This document shows, piece by piece, positions 16,449 to 26,609 of a stretch of DNA of 47,213 nt. Position numbers and translations under genes: made by a program. The stretch lies in the NCBI GenBank assembly GCA_913776965.1, contig CAJYQL010000085.1, positions 1-47,213 of the forward strand, written 5' to 3'. Positions within the stretch are counted from its first letter, which is position 1; each line of letters begins with the position of its first letter. The DNA comes from an uncultured Xylophilus sp. (GTDB lineage Bacteria; Pseudomonadota; Gammaproteobacteria; Burkholderiales; Burkholderiaceae_C). Below the pieces are notes generated by a model that saw only the letters and a list, made by a program, of their open reading frames with translations, searched no databases and was not told where the DNA came from.

Positions 16449-19400
16449 ACGCCTCGACTTCGGCCATCGTGTACCGCCGGACCAGGGCGAGCAGTTCCTC
16501 TTCCGGATACGGCTTGCCCAGGTAGTGGTTCACGCCGAGCGACAGCGCATGCTCGCGGTGCTTGCCGGCGATGCGCGAGGTGATCATCACGATCGGCAGG
16601 TCGCGCAGCGACGCATCGGCGCGGATGGTGCGCGCGAGGTCGAAGCCGTCCATGCGCGGCATCTCGATATCCGACAGGACCAGCGCCGGACGCTCCTCCT
16701 GCAGCCGCTCCAACGCCTGCAGGCCGTCGGCCGCCAGCGCCACCCGGTAGCCTTCGCGGCGCAGCAGGCGCTGGGTGACACGGCGCACGGTGATCGAGTC
16801 GTCCACCACCAGCACCAGCGGCACCCGGTCATCGGCCGTGGCCGTCGCGGCGTCGGTCGCGCCACCGCCGCCGTCCGCGCCCGAGGCATCGGCCGCTGCC
16901 GCGCGGGCCGCCTGCGCAGCCCGGACCCGGTCGCCATACACCGTCGCCAGCGCCACCGGGTTGTAGACCAGCACCACCGCCCCCGAGGGCAGCACCGACA
17001 TCGCCGACAGCCCGGGCATGCGCACCAGCTGCGGCCCGAGGTTCTTGACAACCACTTCCTGCTGGCCGAGCACTTCGTCCACATGCAGGGCGATGCGCTG
17101 CTGGGCGCTGCGCACGATCATCACCGGACGGGTGCGGCTTTCGGGCTCGACGCTGCGGGCCGAGGACTGCAGCAGCGCACCGGCCCAGAAGAACGGCACG
17201 TCCTCCAAATCGTGGTGGAACCGGCCGGAGGCATAGGCCTCGTCCAGTTCCGTCCCGCCGGAGCGCCGCACGATCTCCACCACGGTGGCCGGCACGCCGA
17301 ACACCAGGCCGCCGGCACGCACCAGCACCACCTGCGTCACCGCGGTGGTCAGCGGCAGTACCAGCCGGAAGCGGGTGCCCGCGCCGGCGGTGGTGTGGGT
17401 CTCGATCCGCCCGCCGGACGCCTGCACCTCGGTGCGGACCACGTCCATGCCGATGCCGCGGCCGGCCAGTTCGGTGACTTCCTGCGCGGTCGAGAAGCCC
17501 GGCGCGAACACCAGGTCGGCCAGCGCGCCGTCGGACCATTCGGCCCCGGGCTCGATCAGCCCCAGGCGCTCGCCCTTCTCGCGGATGCGCTGCAGATCGA
17601 GGCCCGTGCCGTCGTCGCGCACCTCGACCGCCACGTCGTTGCCTTCCTGCTGCACCGCGATCTCGATCCGGCCGGTGGCCGGCTTGCCGGCCGCGACCCG
17701 CGCCTCCGACGGCTCGATGCCGTGGACCACCGCGTTGCGCAGCAGGTGCTCGAAGGACGGCACCAGCCGCTCCAGCACGCCGCGGTCCATCTCGACGGCG
17801 CCGCCGGTGATGTCCAGCGTAATCGCCTTGCCGGTTTCCTTGGCGGCCTGGCGCGCCACCGCATAGAGCCGTTCGGCGACGCCGTCGAACTCCACCATCC
17901 GGGTGCGCAGCAGGTCGCGCTGCAGTTCGCGGGCCTGGCGGCCCTGCGCGACCAGTTCGTCTTCGGCGCCCTGCATGCCGCGCTGCAGGTTGCGCTGCAC
18001 CGTGGCCACGTCGTCCACCGACTCGGCCATCATCCGGGTCAGTTCCTGTACCCGGGTGAAACGGTCGAATTCCAGCGGGTCGAAGCCGGCGGCACTGTCC
18101 TTGGCCAGCGCCAGGCGCGACTGCATCTGCGTCTCGGCCTGCACCTCGATGTCGCGCAGCTCGCGCCGCAGACGCTCCAGGTTGCCGCCCAGGTCGGCGA
18201 GCGAGCCCTGCATCTGGGTGAGCCGCGCCTCCAGCCGCGAGCGGCTGATCATCACCTCGCCGGCCTGGTTGACCAGCCGGTCGAGCAGCTGGGCGCGCAC
18301 CCGCACCGACGGACCTGCCGCGCGGCCGGACGCCGCCTGCAGCGGCGCACGCTGCGGAACTGCGACGCCGCGGGGCAGGTCCGCAGGGTCGGCGACGGGT
18401 GTATCGACCGCATCGGCTGGGGCGACAGGCGCAGCATCGGCCGCGGGCGCTTCCGCCTCCTGGCGGATCGTGTCGGTCGGCAGGGCCGACGCCGCCGGCG
18501 CCGCGGCCTGCATCTGGCTCGCGGCATCGCGGGCGCGCAGGGCGTCCAGTTCCGCCTGGAGGGCGTCGGCCGCACCGAACAGCGGTTCAATCGCGGCAGT
18601 GCCGGGCGTGGCACCCAGGTCCTCGATCGCGGTTTCGAACCGGTGGGCCAGCTCTCCCAGCCGCAGCGCACCGGCCAGGCGGGCACTGCCCTTGAGCGTG
18701 TGCAGCGCCCGCAGCACCTCCGCCCGCGCCGCCTGCTCGTCCGGCAGCAGGGCCCAGCGCCGCAGCGCCGCACCGAGCGCCGGCAGGAGTTCCAGCGCTT
18801 CTTCCTCGAAGATCGGGAAGAGGTCGCGGTCGACCGCATCGACAACGTCGAGGTCGTCGGTGATGTCGAAGGCCGTGGCGGCCGGGGCGCGGGAGGGCGT
18901 CTCATACGGGCGGACAGCTGCGGTATCGGGCCGGGCAGCAGCCTGCAGGACGCTGTTCTCTACGGCGGAAAGCGGCTCGGCTTCCTGCTCGGCAGCCACC
19001 GCCTCCGAGTCCGCCGGAAATTGCTCAGCGACCTCGTCGGCTGGAGGCTGCAGTGCATCTGGTGCATCGGCCTCCGGTGCCTCCGGTGCATTCGACGCTT
19101 CCACGACGCTGTCCGGCTCTGCCCGCAACGGTTCCGCGGTCGGCACATCGTCGATCTGCAACGGCTCGGGCTCCCGGAGAGATTCCGGCGCCTCCTGCGT
19201 CCCATCACCTAGTGCGGCATCCACCGCCGTCGGCATCGCCAACACGTCTGCGCGGGCATCCCGCCCAGGCCGCTCCAGCGGCACCACGTTGTCCGGCACG
19301 GCCACGTCCGACGACCGGTCTTCGGTCCGCAGGAAACTGGCTGCCGACGGCATCGCGTCCTCGATGTCGGTATCGATCAGCGCCTGCAGCGCCCGCAGCA

Positions 19401-22400
19401 GACGCGGCTGCGGTTCCTTGAGGAAACCGGCCGCGAACTGGTGCAGCAGGTAGCGGATGTCTTCGGCGGTATCGACCAGCACCCCGGCCTGGTGCGGCGT
19501 GCCGCCTGGCTGCCGCTGGACGTGCATCAGCGCCTGCTCCAGCAGCCGCGCCACGCCCGAAAGCGCCGCGAACCCGACCGTCCCCGAGCTGCCGGCGAGC
19601 GAATGTGCGAGCGAGACGGCCGCCTCGGGCACTGGCCGGTGCAGTTCGAGCGACCATTCGCCCAGCTCGGTAACCAGCCGCCGCGACCACTCGTCGGCTT
19701 CGTTCAGGAAGACGTTGTAGAGCGGGATCGGGATGCGCAGCGGGCCGATGGCCTTGACGTCCTCGGCGGCCGCATCGTCCGGCTCGTCCACGCTGACGTT
19801 GAGGTCGTGGCCGGCGTCGTTGTCGTCACTGCCATCGCCGTCGGCAGGAACCGTAACGTCGGTGGCGGCAGGCTGCTCCACCGGCGCCGACGGCGCCGAC
19901 GGCTCGGGCGGTGCGGGTGGCTCGGTGCGACTGTCCGCGTCCGTGGCGCCATCGGCCGCGAGGTCCGACGGCGTGGCGGATGCATCCGCGCCTTCCCAGG
20001 TATCGGTGAGTTCCGGCAGGGCGGCATCGAACGGCGGCGGAACGGATGCCGGTAGAGCATCGGCATCGGCATCGGCATCGGCATCGGCATCGGCGCCAGC
20101 GTCCGCGATTGCGGCAGCACCCGCGGCGGCATCGACACCGCCAGCTTCCGTTGCGGACGGGGCCGCGCTTTCAGCGGATCCGTTATCCGGCAGGGCATCG
20201 TGCAGCGATGCGGGCTCGGACGGGACGTCACCGTCACTCGGTTCGGCTTCGGCTTCGGCTTCGGCTTCGGCTTCGGCTTCGGGGCCTGAGGGTGCTTCTG
20301 TCCAGGCCGTCTCCAGCGCATCGGACGGAAGCATCGGCGCCTGGTTTTCCGGCGAGGATCCGACGCCCGCCTCGGGCGCTGCGTCCAGCGTCGCCGCGTC
20401 CTGCGGTGCCGCCATTGATGGGGACTCGGACAGCTCCTGCGTTTCCGCCTGCAGTGCGATACCTCCATCCACCGACTGCGCATCGGCCGCTGCCGCGAAT
20501 TCGGCGAAATCGACTTCGACGATCTCCAGGTCCGACACCGACGCCGGGGCGCCTGCGTCGTCGGCAGTCGCGTCGACCGCCGCCGTGTCGTCTGCGTCGA
20601 TGGCCGGCGTGCCCGTCGAATCCTCGTCATGCCCAACGAGCATGGTGGACTCGAAATCGCCGTGCTCCACGGCGTCGGCGTCCGTCCCATCGGCCAACGC
20701 CGTGCCGGGCAGCAGCAGCGGCTGCACCGGCAGGCCCATGCGCAGGGCTTCCGCGGACGCGCGGAACGGCTCGGCCCGCCAATCGGCATCGCGCTGCTCG
20801 GCGATGTCTTCCACCCAGTGGCCGAACGCGTCCAGCGCTTCGGCCGCAAGCTGGCGGTGGGTCTCCGGCAGGGGCCGCTGCTCGGCCAGCCAGGCATTGA
20901 ACAGCTGCTCCAGCGCCCAGGCCGCTTCGCCGAAACGGTCGAGCCCGACCATGCGCGCGCTGCCCTTGAGCGTGTGGAACGCGCGGCGCAGCGTGGTCTG
21001 CTCGCTCAGGTCGGCCGGATGCGTGGCGAGCGCCGCGACCGCGGCGCGGCCGCCGGCCACCACCTCGCGCGCCTCGTCCAGAAAGATCTGCCGCAGGTCG
21101 AAATCGTCGTCATCGTCGTCGTCCGCGCTGTCTGCCGGGGGCACCGGCGTCGCCGTCTGCATCGCCGCTGGCGCCGAAGCGAATGCAGACGACGGAGCCG
21201 GCACAGGCGCGAGCAGCGACGCAGGCATCTCGACCGGGTCGCGAGCGGCCACCGCTTCGTTGGGGACCGCGATCGGCGCGGGCGCTGCGACCGGCGCGGC
21301 CGGCGGCGGCACAGCGGGTGCCGGGGGCAGCGACGGCGCCGGCACAGAGGCAGAGGCGGGCGCCGGAACATGCGTCGGAATCGCGGTCGGCGGCGTTGCC
21401 GGCGGCGGCACCGGGGCGCGCGCGGGCTGCACAGCCGCATTGGGCTTACGCGCCATCACGACCCGCAGTTCGCCACGCTGCTCGTCGAACACGAACAGCC
21501 GCCGTGCCAGCGTCGGCTGGTAGCCGAGCATGTCGATCAGGAAACTCAGCGCGCCCATGCTGTTGCCGAGCGAGGCGAACACCGCCTGCCGCGCAGCCTC
21601 CTCGACCGGCAGGCCCAGCAGCAGACGCTCCACGCTGTCGCGCATCCGCACGACAGCCTGCGCGGCCTGGTCGAGGCCGAGCACCGACAGCACGCCGCGC
21701 ATCTGCGCGAAATGGCTCGGCACGCCGACCAGCGGCGCGGCATCGTGCGACTGGCGGAAGAACTGGTCGAGCAGCTGCTCGGTCTCGCGCAGGGTCGTGC
21801 GCAGTTCCTCGACCACGCTGCCCATGGTCTGGCGATCGCTCACCCGGCGGTAGAGGTCCTCCATCCAGCCGTCGAGCGGCTCGGGCACGGACGCCCGGCC
21901 GGCGCGCTCCAGCCGTCCGGCCAGCACCGCCGCGCGCTCGGCCATCGTCTCGTCGGAGGTGTCGAGCTCCTCGTAGGCGGCCTGCAGGTACAGCACCGAG
22001 GTGGCGACTTCCATCGCCAGCGCGGTGCCCGGCGGCTCGCCGCTGCGCGGCGTGGCGTCGAGCGCCTGGTTCAGCGCCTGCGCGAGCGGTGCGCTCTGCG
22101 GATGCAGGCGCCGCAGCGAGTCGGCCACTAGGTGGAACTGGTCTGCCGCCGCCTTGATCTTCTGGCGGTCGCCGCCGGCCAGGGCCGACCAGGTTTCGGC
22201 GGCGGCGGCGATACGCTTGCGCGCCTGCGCCAGCACCGCCGGGTCGAATCGGCCGAAGCGCCGGCGTTCGTAGTCGACCGGCGCCGTGTGCTCCAGCCCC
22301 CACGCAGCGCGCACCGCCGCGAGCGCCGGTGCGTCGGAAGCCGATGCCGGCGCGGCGTGCGCACAGAAGAACAGCAGGTCCTGCAGCAGCCGGTCGTGCA

Positions 22401-23205
22401 CGGCAGTGTCGCCGCGCGCGAAGGCGGTGTACTGCATCAGCACCCGCGAGGCGACGCGCTTGGCATGCAGGTCCTGGGGCAGCAGGTCCAGCGCCTGGGC
22501 TTCGAAGAAACCGGCACAGATCTGCCAGAAACTGCGCGCGGCACCAGCGGGCTGTGCCGCCGCCAGCCGGGCCGACAGCGACGACAGCCGGCGCGCGGCA
22601 CCGGCGTCGCCGGTCTTCACGAGATTCAAGACGGCCTGATCGAGCTGGCTGCGCGCAGCCGGTCCGTACGGCAGCGCGACCGCTGCGGGATCGCTAGGAG
22701 CCTCGTGCACGCCCGCGCGCGCCGGCGGCCACAGGTCGGCCGGATGCGCGCGGTCCGCGCCGGCGATCGCCTGCACCTCGCGGTACTGCGGGAACAGGCC
22801 GACCGCTGCGTCGGGCTTGCCCGCCAGCATCGCGTCGAAATACTCGCCGAGTGCAAAACCCGCGCGCTCGAGCGTGCCGACCGCTTCCTCATTGCACAGC
22901 CCGGGACGCTGCAGGAATTTCTGCACGGCCGCTTCCATCGCGCGGACCAGCACCGCGACATGGCCGAGACCGACCATCTGCAGGGCACCAGAGACCTGGT
23001 GGAGCTGCTGGCGGGCGCTGCGCAACGCAGCGGTATCGAGGTTGTCCGGGTCCGACAGGCCGGCTTCCGCGGCGTCCCGCAGGAAACGCCGCAGCGACTT
23101 GGCAGCGCCTTCGAGCGATCGCCGCAGCTCGGCCTCGACCCACGCCAGCGGGCCCAGGTCGCGTTCGGGAAGGTCCGTCTCGGGGGCGGCGTCGACTCTT
23201 GACAT
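16447..23205 (-). CDS. chpA: ChpA, hybrid chemosensory histidine kinase of twitching motility
   Basis: At 2252 residues this is the CheA-type kinase of the Pil-Chp system, which controls type IV pili. Order seen: FimL-like N-terminal helical domains (about 1-590); a Pro/Ala linker (about 592-700); Hpt with HTLKGSARMVG (His near 745); an acidic Ala/Asp/Glu linker (about 860-1150); degenerate Hpt with HSLAGSS (near 1200); Hpt with HTLKGSARLAG (near 1503); dimerisation helices; HATPase with LLRNAVVHG and GRGIGMDVV (about 1810-1930); CheW-like domain; and a C-terminal receiver with SDIEMPRMDGF and YLGKPY (near 2175-2225). Two hexanucleotide tandem repeats lie in the acidic linker. It is the last gene of the pil operon. 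Confidence 0.95.
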   Translation of the reverse strand: MSRVDAAPETDLPERDLGPLAWVEAELRRSLEGAAKSLRRFLRDAAEAGLSDPDNLDTAALRSARQQLHQVSGALQMVGLGHVAVLVRAMEAAVQKFLQRPGLCNEEAVGTLERAGFALGEYFDAMLAGKPDAAVGLFPQYREVQAIAGADRAHPADLWPPARAGVHEAPSDPAAVALPYGPAARSQLDQAVLNLVKTGDAGAARRLSSLSARLAAAQPAGAARSFWQICAGFFEAQALDLLPQDLHAKRVASRVLMQYTAFARGDTAVHDRLLQDLLFFCAHAAPASASDAPALAAVRAAWGLEHTAPVDYERRRFGRFDPAVLAQARKRIAAAAETWSALAGGDRQKIKAAADQFHLVADSLRRLHPQSAPLAQALNQALDATPRSGEPPGTALAMEVATSVLYLQAAYEELDTSDETMAERAAVLAGRLERAGRASVPEPLDGWMEDLYRRVSDRQTMGSVVEELRTTLRETEQLLDQFFRQSHDAAPLVGVPSHFAQMRGVLSVLGLDQAAQAVVRMRDSVERLLLGLPVEEAARQAVFASLGNSMGALSFLIDMLGYQPTLARRLFVFDEQRGELRVVMARKPNAAVQPARAPVPPPATPPTAIPTHVPAPASASVPAPSLPPAPAVPPPAAPVAAPAPIAVPNEAVAARDPVEMPASLLAPVPAPSSAFASAPAAMQTATPVPPADSADDDDDDDFDLRQIFLDEAREVVAGGRAAVAALATHPADLSEQTTLRRAFHTLKGSARMVGLDRFGEAAWALEQLFNAWLAEQRPLPETHRQLAAEALDAFGHWVEDIAEQRDADWRAEPFRASAEALRMGLPVQPLLLPGTALADGTDADAVEHGDFESTMLVGHDEDSTGTPAIDADDTAAVDATADDAGAPASVSDLEIVEVDFAEFAAAADAQSVDGGIALQAETQELSESPSMAAPQDAATLDAAPEAGVGSSPENQAPMLPSDALETAWTEAPSGPEAEAEAEAEAEAEPSDGDVPSEPASLHDALPDNGSAESAAPSATEAGGVDAAAGAAAIADAGADADADADADADALPASVPPPFDAALPELTDTWEGADASATPSDLAADGATDADSRTEPPAPPEPSAPSAPVEQPAATDVTVPADGDGSDDNDAGHDLNVSVDEPDDAAAEDVKAIGPLRIPIPLYNVFLNEADEWSRRLVTELGEWSLELHRPVPEAAVSLAHSLAGSSGTVGFAALSGVARLLEQALMHVQRQPGGTPHQAGVLVDTAEDIRYLLHQFAAGFLKEPQPRLLRALQALIDTDIEDAMPSAASFLRTEDRSSDVAVPDNVVPLERPGRDARADVLAMPTAVDAALGDGTQEAPESLREPEPLQIDDVPTAEPLRAEPDSVVEASNAPEAPEADAPDALQPPADEVAEQFPADSEAVAAEQEAEPLSAVENSVLQAAARPDTAAVRPYETPSRAPAATAFDITDDLDVVDAVDRDLFPIFEEEALELLPALGAALRRWALLPDEQAARAEVLRALHTLKGSARLAGALRLGELAHRFETAIEDLGATPGTAAIEPLFGAADALQAELDALRARDAASQMQAAAPAASALPTDTIRQEAEAPAADAAPVAPADAVDTPVADPADLPRGVAVPQRAPLQAASGRAAGPSVRVRAQLLDRLVNQAGEVMISRSRLEARLTQMQGSLADLGGNLERLRRELRDIEVQAETQMQSRLALAKDSAAGFDPLEFDRFTRVQELTRMMAESVDDVATVQRNLQRGMQGAEDELVAQGRQARELQRDLLRTRMVEFDGVAERLYAVARQAAKETGKAITLDITGGAVEMDRGVLERLVPSFEHLLRNAVVHGIEPSEARVAAGKPATGRIEIAVQQEGNDVAVEVRDDGTGLDLQRIREKGERLGLIEPGAEWSDGALADLVFAPGFSTAQEVTELAGRGIGMDVVRTEVQASGGRIETHTTAGAGTRFRLVLPLTTAVTQVVLVRAGGLVFGVPATVVEIVRRSGGTELDEAYASGRFHHDLEDVPFFWAGALLQSSARSVEPESRTRPVMIVRSAQQRIALHVDEVLGQQEVVVKNLGPQLVRMPGLSAMSVLPSGAVVLVYNPVALATVYGDRVRAAQAARAAAADASGADGGGGATDAATATADDRVPLVLVVDDSITVRRVTQRLLRREGYRVALAADGLQALERLQEERPALVLSDIEMPRMDGFDLARTIRADASLRDLPIVMITSRIAGKHREHALSLGVNHYLGKPYPEEELLALVRRYTMAEVEA
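20057..20092. repeat. Hexamer tandem repeat (GCATCG)6 in chpA linker
   Basis: Six perfect GCATCG units on the plus strand, which encode alternating Ala-Asp in the acidic linker of ChpA (near residues 1037-1049). Unit number can change without breaking the frame. Confidence 0.9.
20242..20283. repeat. Hexamer tandem repeat (TTCGGC)6-7 in chpA linker
   Basis: Six perfect TTCGGC units and a seventh imperfect one, encoding alternating Glu-Ala in ChpA near residues 974-988. Distinct in sequence from the GCATCG tract 150 bp away. Confidence 0.9.
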
Positions 23206-23226
23206 GGGCAGCGGTCCGACGGGTCG

Positions 23227-25626
23227 TCAGGCGATCTTGAAACGTGCCACGGACTGGCGCAGCTCTTCGGCCATGCGCGACAGTTCGCGCACCTGCTGCG
23301 CGGTCGAACGGGTGCCCTCGCCGGTCTGCTCCGTCACGGCGAAGATGTGCTGGATGTTGTCGGCCACCTCGTTGGCCAGCTCGGCCTCGCGCGAGGTGGA
23401 GGAGGAGATCTGCTCGATCAGGTCGGCGAGCCGTCGCGACACCCGGTCGATCTCGGTCAGCGCGGTGCCGGCGGAGTCGGACAGGCGCGCGCCCTCGACC
23501 ACGCCCTGGGTGGAGCGTTCCATGGCGGCCACCGCATCCTGCGTGTCGGTCTGGATCGCCTTCACCAGCGCCGAGATCTGGCGCGTGGCGTCGGCCGAGC
23601 GCTCCGCCAGACGCTGCACTTCTTCGGCCACCACCGAGAAGCCGCGGCCCGCTTCGCCGGCGGACGCGGCCTGGATGGCGGCGTTCAACGCCAGCACGTT
23701 GGTCTGCTCGGTGATGTCCGAGATCAGTTCGGTGATTTCGCCGATCTCCTGGGACGATTCGCCCAGCCGCTTGATCCGCTTGGAGGTGTCCTGGATCTGG
23801 TCGCGGATCGAGTTCATGCCGCCGATCGCGTTCTGCACCGCCTGCAGGCCGGAGTCCGCGGCCTGCAGCGACTGGCGCGCCACCGAGGCCGATTCCTGCG
23901 CCTGCGTCGACACGTCGGTGATGCGCGACGCCATGTCGAGCACCGAGCGACCGGTCTCGCGGATCTCGCGCAGCTGCTCGGTCGAGGCTGCGAGCAGTTC
24001 GGTGGAGGTGCTGTCCACCAGCGCGGTCGTCTGCGCCACCTTCGTCGCGGTGTTCTGCACGTTGCCCACCAGCAGGCGCAGTTCTTCCACCGTGTAATTG
24101 ACCGAGTCGGCGATCGCGCCGGTGATGTCCTCGGTCACCGTCGCTTCCTGCGTCAGGTCGCCCTCGGCCACCGTCTGCAGCTCGTTCATCAGCCGCAGAA
24201 TCGCCGCCTGGTTGGCATCGTTGATCCGGCGGGCTTCCTGTCGGGCCTGCTCGGCTTCGTGCTGCTGGGTTTCGGCTTCCTGGCGCTGCTGTTCGGCGGC
24301 GCGCTGACGGGTCCGGCTGTCGAGCAGCAGCACCCGGGCGAGGCCGAAGGCGGCGGCCAGCACGACGAGCGCCGTCACCACCATTGCCAGCAACGTGCCG
24401 AGGCCCAGCCCGGCATCGCCGGAGAGCTTGGCCTGCAGCGCTTCGAGCTGGCGGCGCAGCGGTTCGCTGTCCGCGATGATCGCAACCTGCGCCTCGCGGG
24501 CCGACACCAGCCCCTGCAGGTTGCCGAGAATCGCACCGGCCTGGGTGCGGGTCTGGTCGTAGAGCGCCAGCAAGGCCTGCAGCCGCTCGCGCACCTGCGC
24601 ATCGCGCGCGGCGCTCAGGCGCAGGTCGGCGTTGCCGTCGAGGAGGCCCTGGGCGATCTCGCGGAAGGAGTTCAGGTCCTTGCCAAGCAGGAACACCGCC
24701 TCCGGGCTCACGCCTTCGGCGGTCTGGAATTCGTTGGCGGACTTGCCGATGCGCTGCGTCAGCATCACTAGCTGCCCGGTGGCGGAAATGTCGGTGGCCG
24801 ATGCGTTCTGCTGCAGCTTGAGCGCGGCGACCGTCTCGGCGATCTCCAGCAGGTCGGACGACTGCCGGTTGATGGTGCGCAGCGCCGCACCGACCTGCGT
24901 CAGGATCTTCTCCTGCGACAGCACGATCTTCGCGTTGCGCTCCGCCCGCTCGACCAGCGGGGTGACGCGGTCGAGTTCCTCCTGGTAGGCCGAACCGAGC
25001 GCGCCAATCCGCATGTCGCCTTCGCCGGTGCGCAGCGCGTTGTCGATCTTCGCCAGCACCTCGCTGCTCTCCCGCACGTCGGGGAAGGCCTGGGGGCTGC
25101 CGATGATGGCTTGGCTCACCGACTTGGCGAGGCGCTGCGACTGCATCAGCGCTTGGCCGGTGGCGGCCAGCTGCTGGGCGTTGCGCTCGGCCTGGCGCAG
25201 CGCCACGCCGGCCAGGATCGCCAGGATCAGCAGCGCGGCGGCCAGCAGCGCATAAAGTGCGCGCTGGTGGCGGTTGATGCTGGCGCGCCCCAGCAGCGGC
25301 AGCGCGACGAGTTCGGAGTCGTTGAAGCCGGCCTTCGGTTCCGCCAGACGGCTGGCGGCGAAGCCGCCGGGGGCCGCGTCGCCGGCATCGGCCGCCGTCG
25401 CGTGCGCAAGCAGCCGGTCGGCCGCCGGCATGCCGCCCGTCTCCGCGCCGAACACCGTCGGCGCGCCGAGCCGGGCATTGTCGTCCACCACCGTATCGGC
25501 ATCCCGTCCGCGGTCCTCCGTCACCGTGTCCTGCAGGGACGCGACGCTCTCCGCGGGAGCGGACGCCGGCGTCGGCGCGGCGGGCTTGCGTGCGAACAGT
25601 TTTCCGAGGTGGTCGGCGACGGACAT
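23227..25626 (-). CDS. pilJ: PilJ, methyl-accepting chemoreceptor of the Pil-Chp system
   Basis: 799 residues. An unusually long cytoplasmic N-terminus (about 1-118, low complexity) precedes TM1 (LYALLAAALLILAILAGVAL, about 122-142). PilJ-type periplasmic helices follow to about 390, then TM2 near 405-425, HAMP and coiled coil, and the signalling hairpin with the MCP tip region (AASAGEAGRGFSVVAEEVQRL, near 660). It senses surface contact or pilus state and drives ChpA through PilI. The ATG at 25624-25626 gives MSVADHLGKLFARK; the open frame upstream overlaps pilI and is not used. AGGA stands about 10 nt before the ATG. Confidence 0.94.
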   Translation of the reverse strand: MSVADHLGKLFARKPAAPTPASAPAESVASLQDTVTEDRGRDADTVVDDNARLGAPTVFGAETGGMPAADRLLAHATAADAGDAAPGGFAASRLAEPKAGFNDSELVALPLLGRASINRHQRALYALLAAALLILAILAGVALRQAERNAQQLAATGQALMQSQRLAKSVSQAIIGSPQAFPDVRESSEVLAKIDNALRTGEGDMRIGALGSAYQEELDRVTPLVERAERNAKIVLSQEKILTQVGAALRTINRQSSDLLEIAETVAALKLQQNASATDISATGQLVMLTQRIGKSANEFQTAEGVSPEAVFLLGKDLNSFREIAQGLLDGNADLRLSAARDAQVRERLQALLALYDQTRTQAGAILGNLQGLVSAREAQVAIIADSEPLRRQLEALQAKLSGDAGLGLGTLLAMVVTALVVLAAAFGLARVLLLDSRTRQRAAEQQRQEAETQQHEAEQARQEARRINDANQAAILRLMNELQTVAEGDLTQEATVTEDITGAIADSVNYTVEELRLLVGNVQNTATKVAQTTALVDSTSTELLAASTEQLREIRETGRSVLDMASRITDVSTQAQESASVARQSLQAADSGLQAVQNAIGGMNSIRDQIQDTSKRIKRLGESSQEIGEITELISDITEQTNVLALNAAIQAASAGEAGRGFSVVAEEVQRLAERSADATRQISALVKAIQTDTQDAVAAMERSTQGVVEGARLSDSAGTALTEIDRVSRRLADLIEQISSSTSREAELANEVADNIQHIFAVTEQTGEGTRSTAQQVRELSRMAEELRQSVARFKIA

Positions 25627-25660
25627 GGTGCGATCCTGGAGGAGCCTGGAGAGAAGAAAT

Positions 25661-26212
25661 TCAGCTGCTGATGCTGAGGAACGTGGGGTCCTGCGCGAGC
25701 GCCTGGAGGTCGATCTCCTGCCAGGCGACGTTCTGCGCGTCGAGATAGTCGTGTCCGCGCCAGGCGGGAGCACCGTCCGGCGGAGGACGCACGGAGGTGA
25801 AGGCCTCGCCGCCGCGCAGACCGCTCAGCCGGTCCACGACGAGGGCGCACTGCACGCCCAGCGCCGGGTTGAGCGCCAGCAGGCTCGACTCGCCCTGCGT
25901 GGCGTCCGCCCTGCGGGCAGAGGCCGCGCGGCTTCCGGCGCCCGTAGCAGCTGCAACAAAAGCCGCCCAGTCCACCACGCCCGACAGGCCGCCGCGCAGG
26001 TTGGCGACGCCCAGGTACCAGTCGACCGTGTAGGGCACCGGCTGCACCGGTGTCCAGGCGAAGATTTCGCCCGCCTGGTTCAACGGGAAGAGATAGGGCG
26101 CACCCTGCACTTCCACCGCCAGCCAGGCGACGGACGCTCCGCTGCTGCGCGCCGCCTGCAGGCGGGTGGCGAGACGGGTCTGCAGTTCCCGCAGGGCTTG
26201 GCGGTTGGCCAT
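25661..26212 (-). CDS. pilI: PilI, CheW-like coupling protein
   Basis: 183 residues, with a CheW domain from about residue 25 to 170: VAWLAVEVQGAPYLFPLNQAGEIF, YLGVANLRGGLSGVVDW and ALVVDRLSGLRG. It links receptor PilJ to kinase ChpA at the cytoplasmic membrane. It lies 31 bp after pilH and 34 bp before pilJ, in operon order G-H-I-J-chpA. Confidence 0.93.
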   Translation of the reverse strand: MANRQALRELQTRLATRLQAARSSGASVAWLAVEVQGAPYLFPLNQAGEIFAWTPVQPVPYTVDWYLGVANLRGGLSGVVDWAAFVAAATGAGSRAASARRADATQGESSLLALNPALGVQCALVVDRLSGLRGGEAFTSVRPPPDGAPAWRGHDYLDAQNVAWQEIDLQALAQDPTFLSISS

Positions 26213-26243
26213 GGTGGTCCGGGCGGAGCCGAGCGCCGGCGGA

Positions 26244-26609
26244 TCAGCGCAGCTCGGCGATGCGGGCCCGCAGTTCGGCGGGATCGACCGGCTTGGTGAT
26301 GTAGGCGCGGGCGCCCTGGCGCAGGCCCCAGACCCGGTCGGTCTCCTGGTTCTTGCTGGTGCACATGAAGATCGGCACGTCGGCGTACAGCGGATTGCGG
26401 TTGATCGACCGGGTCAGCTGGAACCCGTTCTGGCCGGGCATGACCACGTCCATCAGGATCAGGTCGGGCTTGTCCTCGGCCAGACGCTGGAAGGCTTCTT
26501 CGGCGTTCTCTGCGGTGCGGACCTGCATGCCTTCCTTCTGGAGGACGCCGGTGAGGAACATGAGCTCGGTCTTGGAGTCGTCCACGACCAGGACTTTCTG
26601 GATCGGCAT
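26244..26609 (-). CDS. pilH: PilH, CheY-like response regulator
   Basis: Stand-alone receiver domain of 121 residues. It has the acidic pair Asp10-Asp11 (VLVVDDSKTE), phospho-acceptor Asp54 (LILMDVVMPGQNGF), and Thr/Lys switch residues in MCTSKNQE and YITKPVDP. In Pseudomonas PilH promotes pilus retraction or acts as a phosphate sink for ChpA. The start codon overlaps the pilG stop by one base (TGATG), so translation is coupled. Confidence 0.94.
   Translation of the reverse strand: MPIQKVLVVDDSKTELMFLTGVLQKEGMQVRTAENAEEAFQRLAEDKPDLILMDVVMPGQNGFQLTRSINRNPLYADVPIFMCTSKNQETDRVWGLRQGARAYITKPVDPAELRARIAELR

Noticed and set aside
20057-20283. CRISPR-like or satellite array
   Set aside because: Units are 6 bp with no spacers and lie within the chpA frame; they are simple coding repeats.
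23227-25773. Longer pilJ start at 25773
   Set aside because: It would overlap the pilI coding region and add 49 Arg/Ser-rich residues; MSVADHLGKLF at 25626 has a ribosome site.
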